Source of the DNA: Aliarcobacter sp.
GTDB lineage: Bacteria > Campylobacterota > Campylobacteria > Campylobacterales > Arcobacteraceae
Assembly (NCBI GenBank): GCA_028703945.1
Contig: JAQVLW010000005.1
Span: 1 to 37,209 of the forward strand
Reading direction: 5' to 3'
DNA: 37,209 nucleotides
Every line of letters starts with the position of its first letter. The stretch's first letter is position 1. The translations under genes were made by a program, and so were the position numbers. Under the pieces are notes generated by a model that had not been told where the DNA came from, made no database searches, and saw nothing but the letters and a program-made list of their open reading frames with translations. Positions 36,361 to 37,209 of the stretch are shown here, one piece after another.

Positions 36361-37209
36361 CTATTTATCAAATCTTGTTCTATATTCACACTTTTGGCAA
36401 AGTTCTTCAACTAAAATATTGTTTTTAAAACCCTTTTGAATACCTTTAACTCGTTTTGAATTTAATATATCTGCTATTTGTGTACTATTCGTATTTCCAA
36501 GCTTCACACAAGCATTTTGGTCTAAACAACAAGGAATTACATCTCCATTTACTAAAACTCCAAAATGAGAATCTAAACCATAACAAAATCCAGTTTTTGA
36601 AACTATCTCATTTTCTAATGAAGGCCAAGAAAAATATTCATCAAAATTAAAAAATATTTTTCTTGCAATCCTTATATTTTTAGGCTTTTCAATATAAACT
36701 TCTTCAATATTTATACTTGAATCAAAAAACTGATTGATTCTATCAAAAACTTTTTTGTTAAACTCTTTTGCACTTTTTTCTTCATCTAAATTCCAAATTC
36801 TAAAATTTATAAAATATTCATGGTTTTTATTTTGGGCAAATTTTACAAAATCCAAAATTGGATTTAGATACTCATCTAAAGATTTTTTATGAGAATTTGC
36901 ATTATAAGAGTTTATTGAAAAATTTATTTGTTTGATTGTTGGATTTGTAAGTGCCTCATAATGTTTTTCATTTATATTATTTGCAGTAGTTGTGATATTT
37001 ACCTTTAAATCATGTTTTAAACTGATATTTAAATACTCATTTAGATTTGATAATACAAGTGGGTCACCAACAATATGATAAGCCAACTCCTTTGTATATG
37101 GTTTTAATTGAGCATTTAAATCATCAAATTTTTCTAAACTCATAGTTGCATTTGGAAGTATTTTGGGAGGACAAAATGTACATTTTAAATTACAAATATT
37201 TGTGATTTC
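36361..37209 (-). CDS. radical SAM/SPASM domain protein, 5' end beyond the window
   Basis: Partial gene. The first ATG in the window is at 37143, but the frame stays open to the window edge and the upstream 22 codons read EITNICNLKCTFCPPKILPN. This contains the CX3CX2C radical SAM cluster motif, so the true start is off-window. The rest has HIVGDPLVLSNLNEYL, TTTANNI and INFSINSYNA typical of the barrel. The C-terminal SPASM-like region, CYGLDSHFGVLVNGDVIPCCLDQNACVKLGNTN written from its first Cys, has further cysteines ending LCQKCEYR, which bind an auxiliary Fe-S cluster. SPASM proteins mostly modify peptides or cofactors; the substrate is unknown and no precursor-peptide gene is visible here. 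Confidence 0.86.
   Translation of the reverse strand, partial: EITNICNLKCTFCPPKILPNATMSLEKFDDLNAQLKPYTKELAYHIVGDPLVLSNLNEYLNISLKHDLKVNITTTANNINEKHYEALTNPTIKQINFSINSYNANSHKKSLDEYLNPILDFVKFAQNKNHEYFINFRIWNLDEEKSAKEFNKKVFDRINQFFDSSINIEEVYIEKPKNIRIARKIFFNFDEYFSWPSLENEIVSKTGFCYGLDSHFGVLVNGDVIPCCLDQNACVKLGNTNSTQIADILNSKRVKGIQKGFKNNILVEELCQKCEYRTRFDK

Overview
The window is a compact, very AT-rich chromosome segment. It most likely comes from an Arcobacter-group member of the Campylobacterota (Epsilonproteobacteria). The basis is inference from gene content and order: a glutaminyl-tRNA synthetase with a YqeY-like tail, a K+ channel gene beside rpmB (an order I recall from Helicobacter), gyrA-asd-yqhA-hemE in one run, and the low G+C. 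No transposase, integrase, prophage gene or CRISPR array was seen.

Layout. Positions 1-261 hold a perfect-consensus leftward promoter (its gene lies off-window) and a possible glnS promoter. glnS (262-2529, +) ends at a strong bidirectional terminator. It converges on three identical tRNA-Asn(GTT) genes (2751-3039, -), which have their own perfect TTGACA-17-TATAAT promoter. From 3106 to 12239 (all -) lie housekeeping genes: a radical SAM protein, hemE, a YqhA membrane protein, asd, gyrA, ydcH-like, argJ, a K+ channel and rpmB. From 12302 to 32169 (all -) there is one nearly gap-free run of 17 genes. It begins with gltB-gltD, continues with an inositol-monophosphatase-like enzyme, a ferredoxin, Ppx/GppA and a lipid A acyltransferase, and ends in a surface-glycan cluster. 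That cluster contains an ELM1-type transferase, a UDP-HexNAc 6-dehydrogenase, several GT4 transferases, an O-antigen ligase, two NodB-type deacetylases, a CgeB-like transferase and a GT2 transferase. From 32527 to the right edge lie a glycerophosphodiesterase, a Cache-domain histidine kinase, a divergent OmpR-type response regulator, an EI24/CysZ-like membrane protein, and a radical SAM/SPASM gene cut by the window end.

How the genes fit together. gltBD makes glutamate from glutamine and 2-oxoglutarate. The acyltransferase, glycosyltransferases, deacetylases and O-antigen ligase look like a lipooligosaccharide/LPS outer-core or O-chain assembly line. The nucleotide-sugar dehydrogenase would supply a uronic-acid-type sugar, and the membrane-anchored deacetylases would expose amines on the glycan. 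No heptosyltransferase, KDO transferase, flippase or polymerase gene is present here.

Most unusual points: the mirrored gene order NodB-GT4-CgeB-GT4-NodB; a GT4 gene whose two EX7E glutamates are both lysines; a repeated ATACAGAA motif around the gltB promoter; the GlnRS-YqeY fusion; and the triple tRNA-Asn array.
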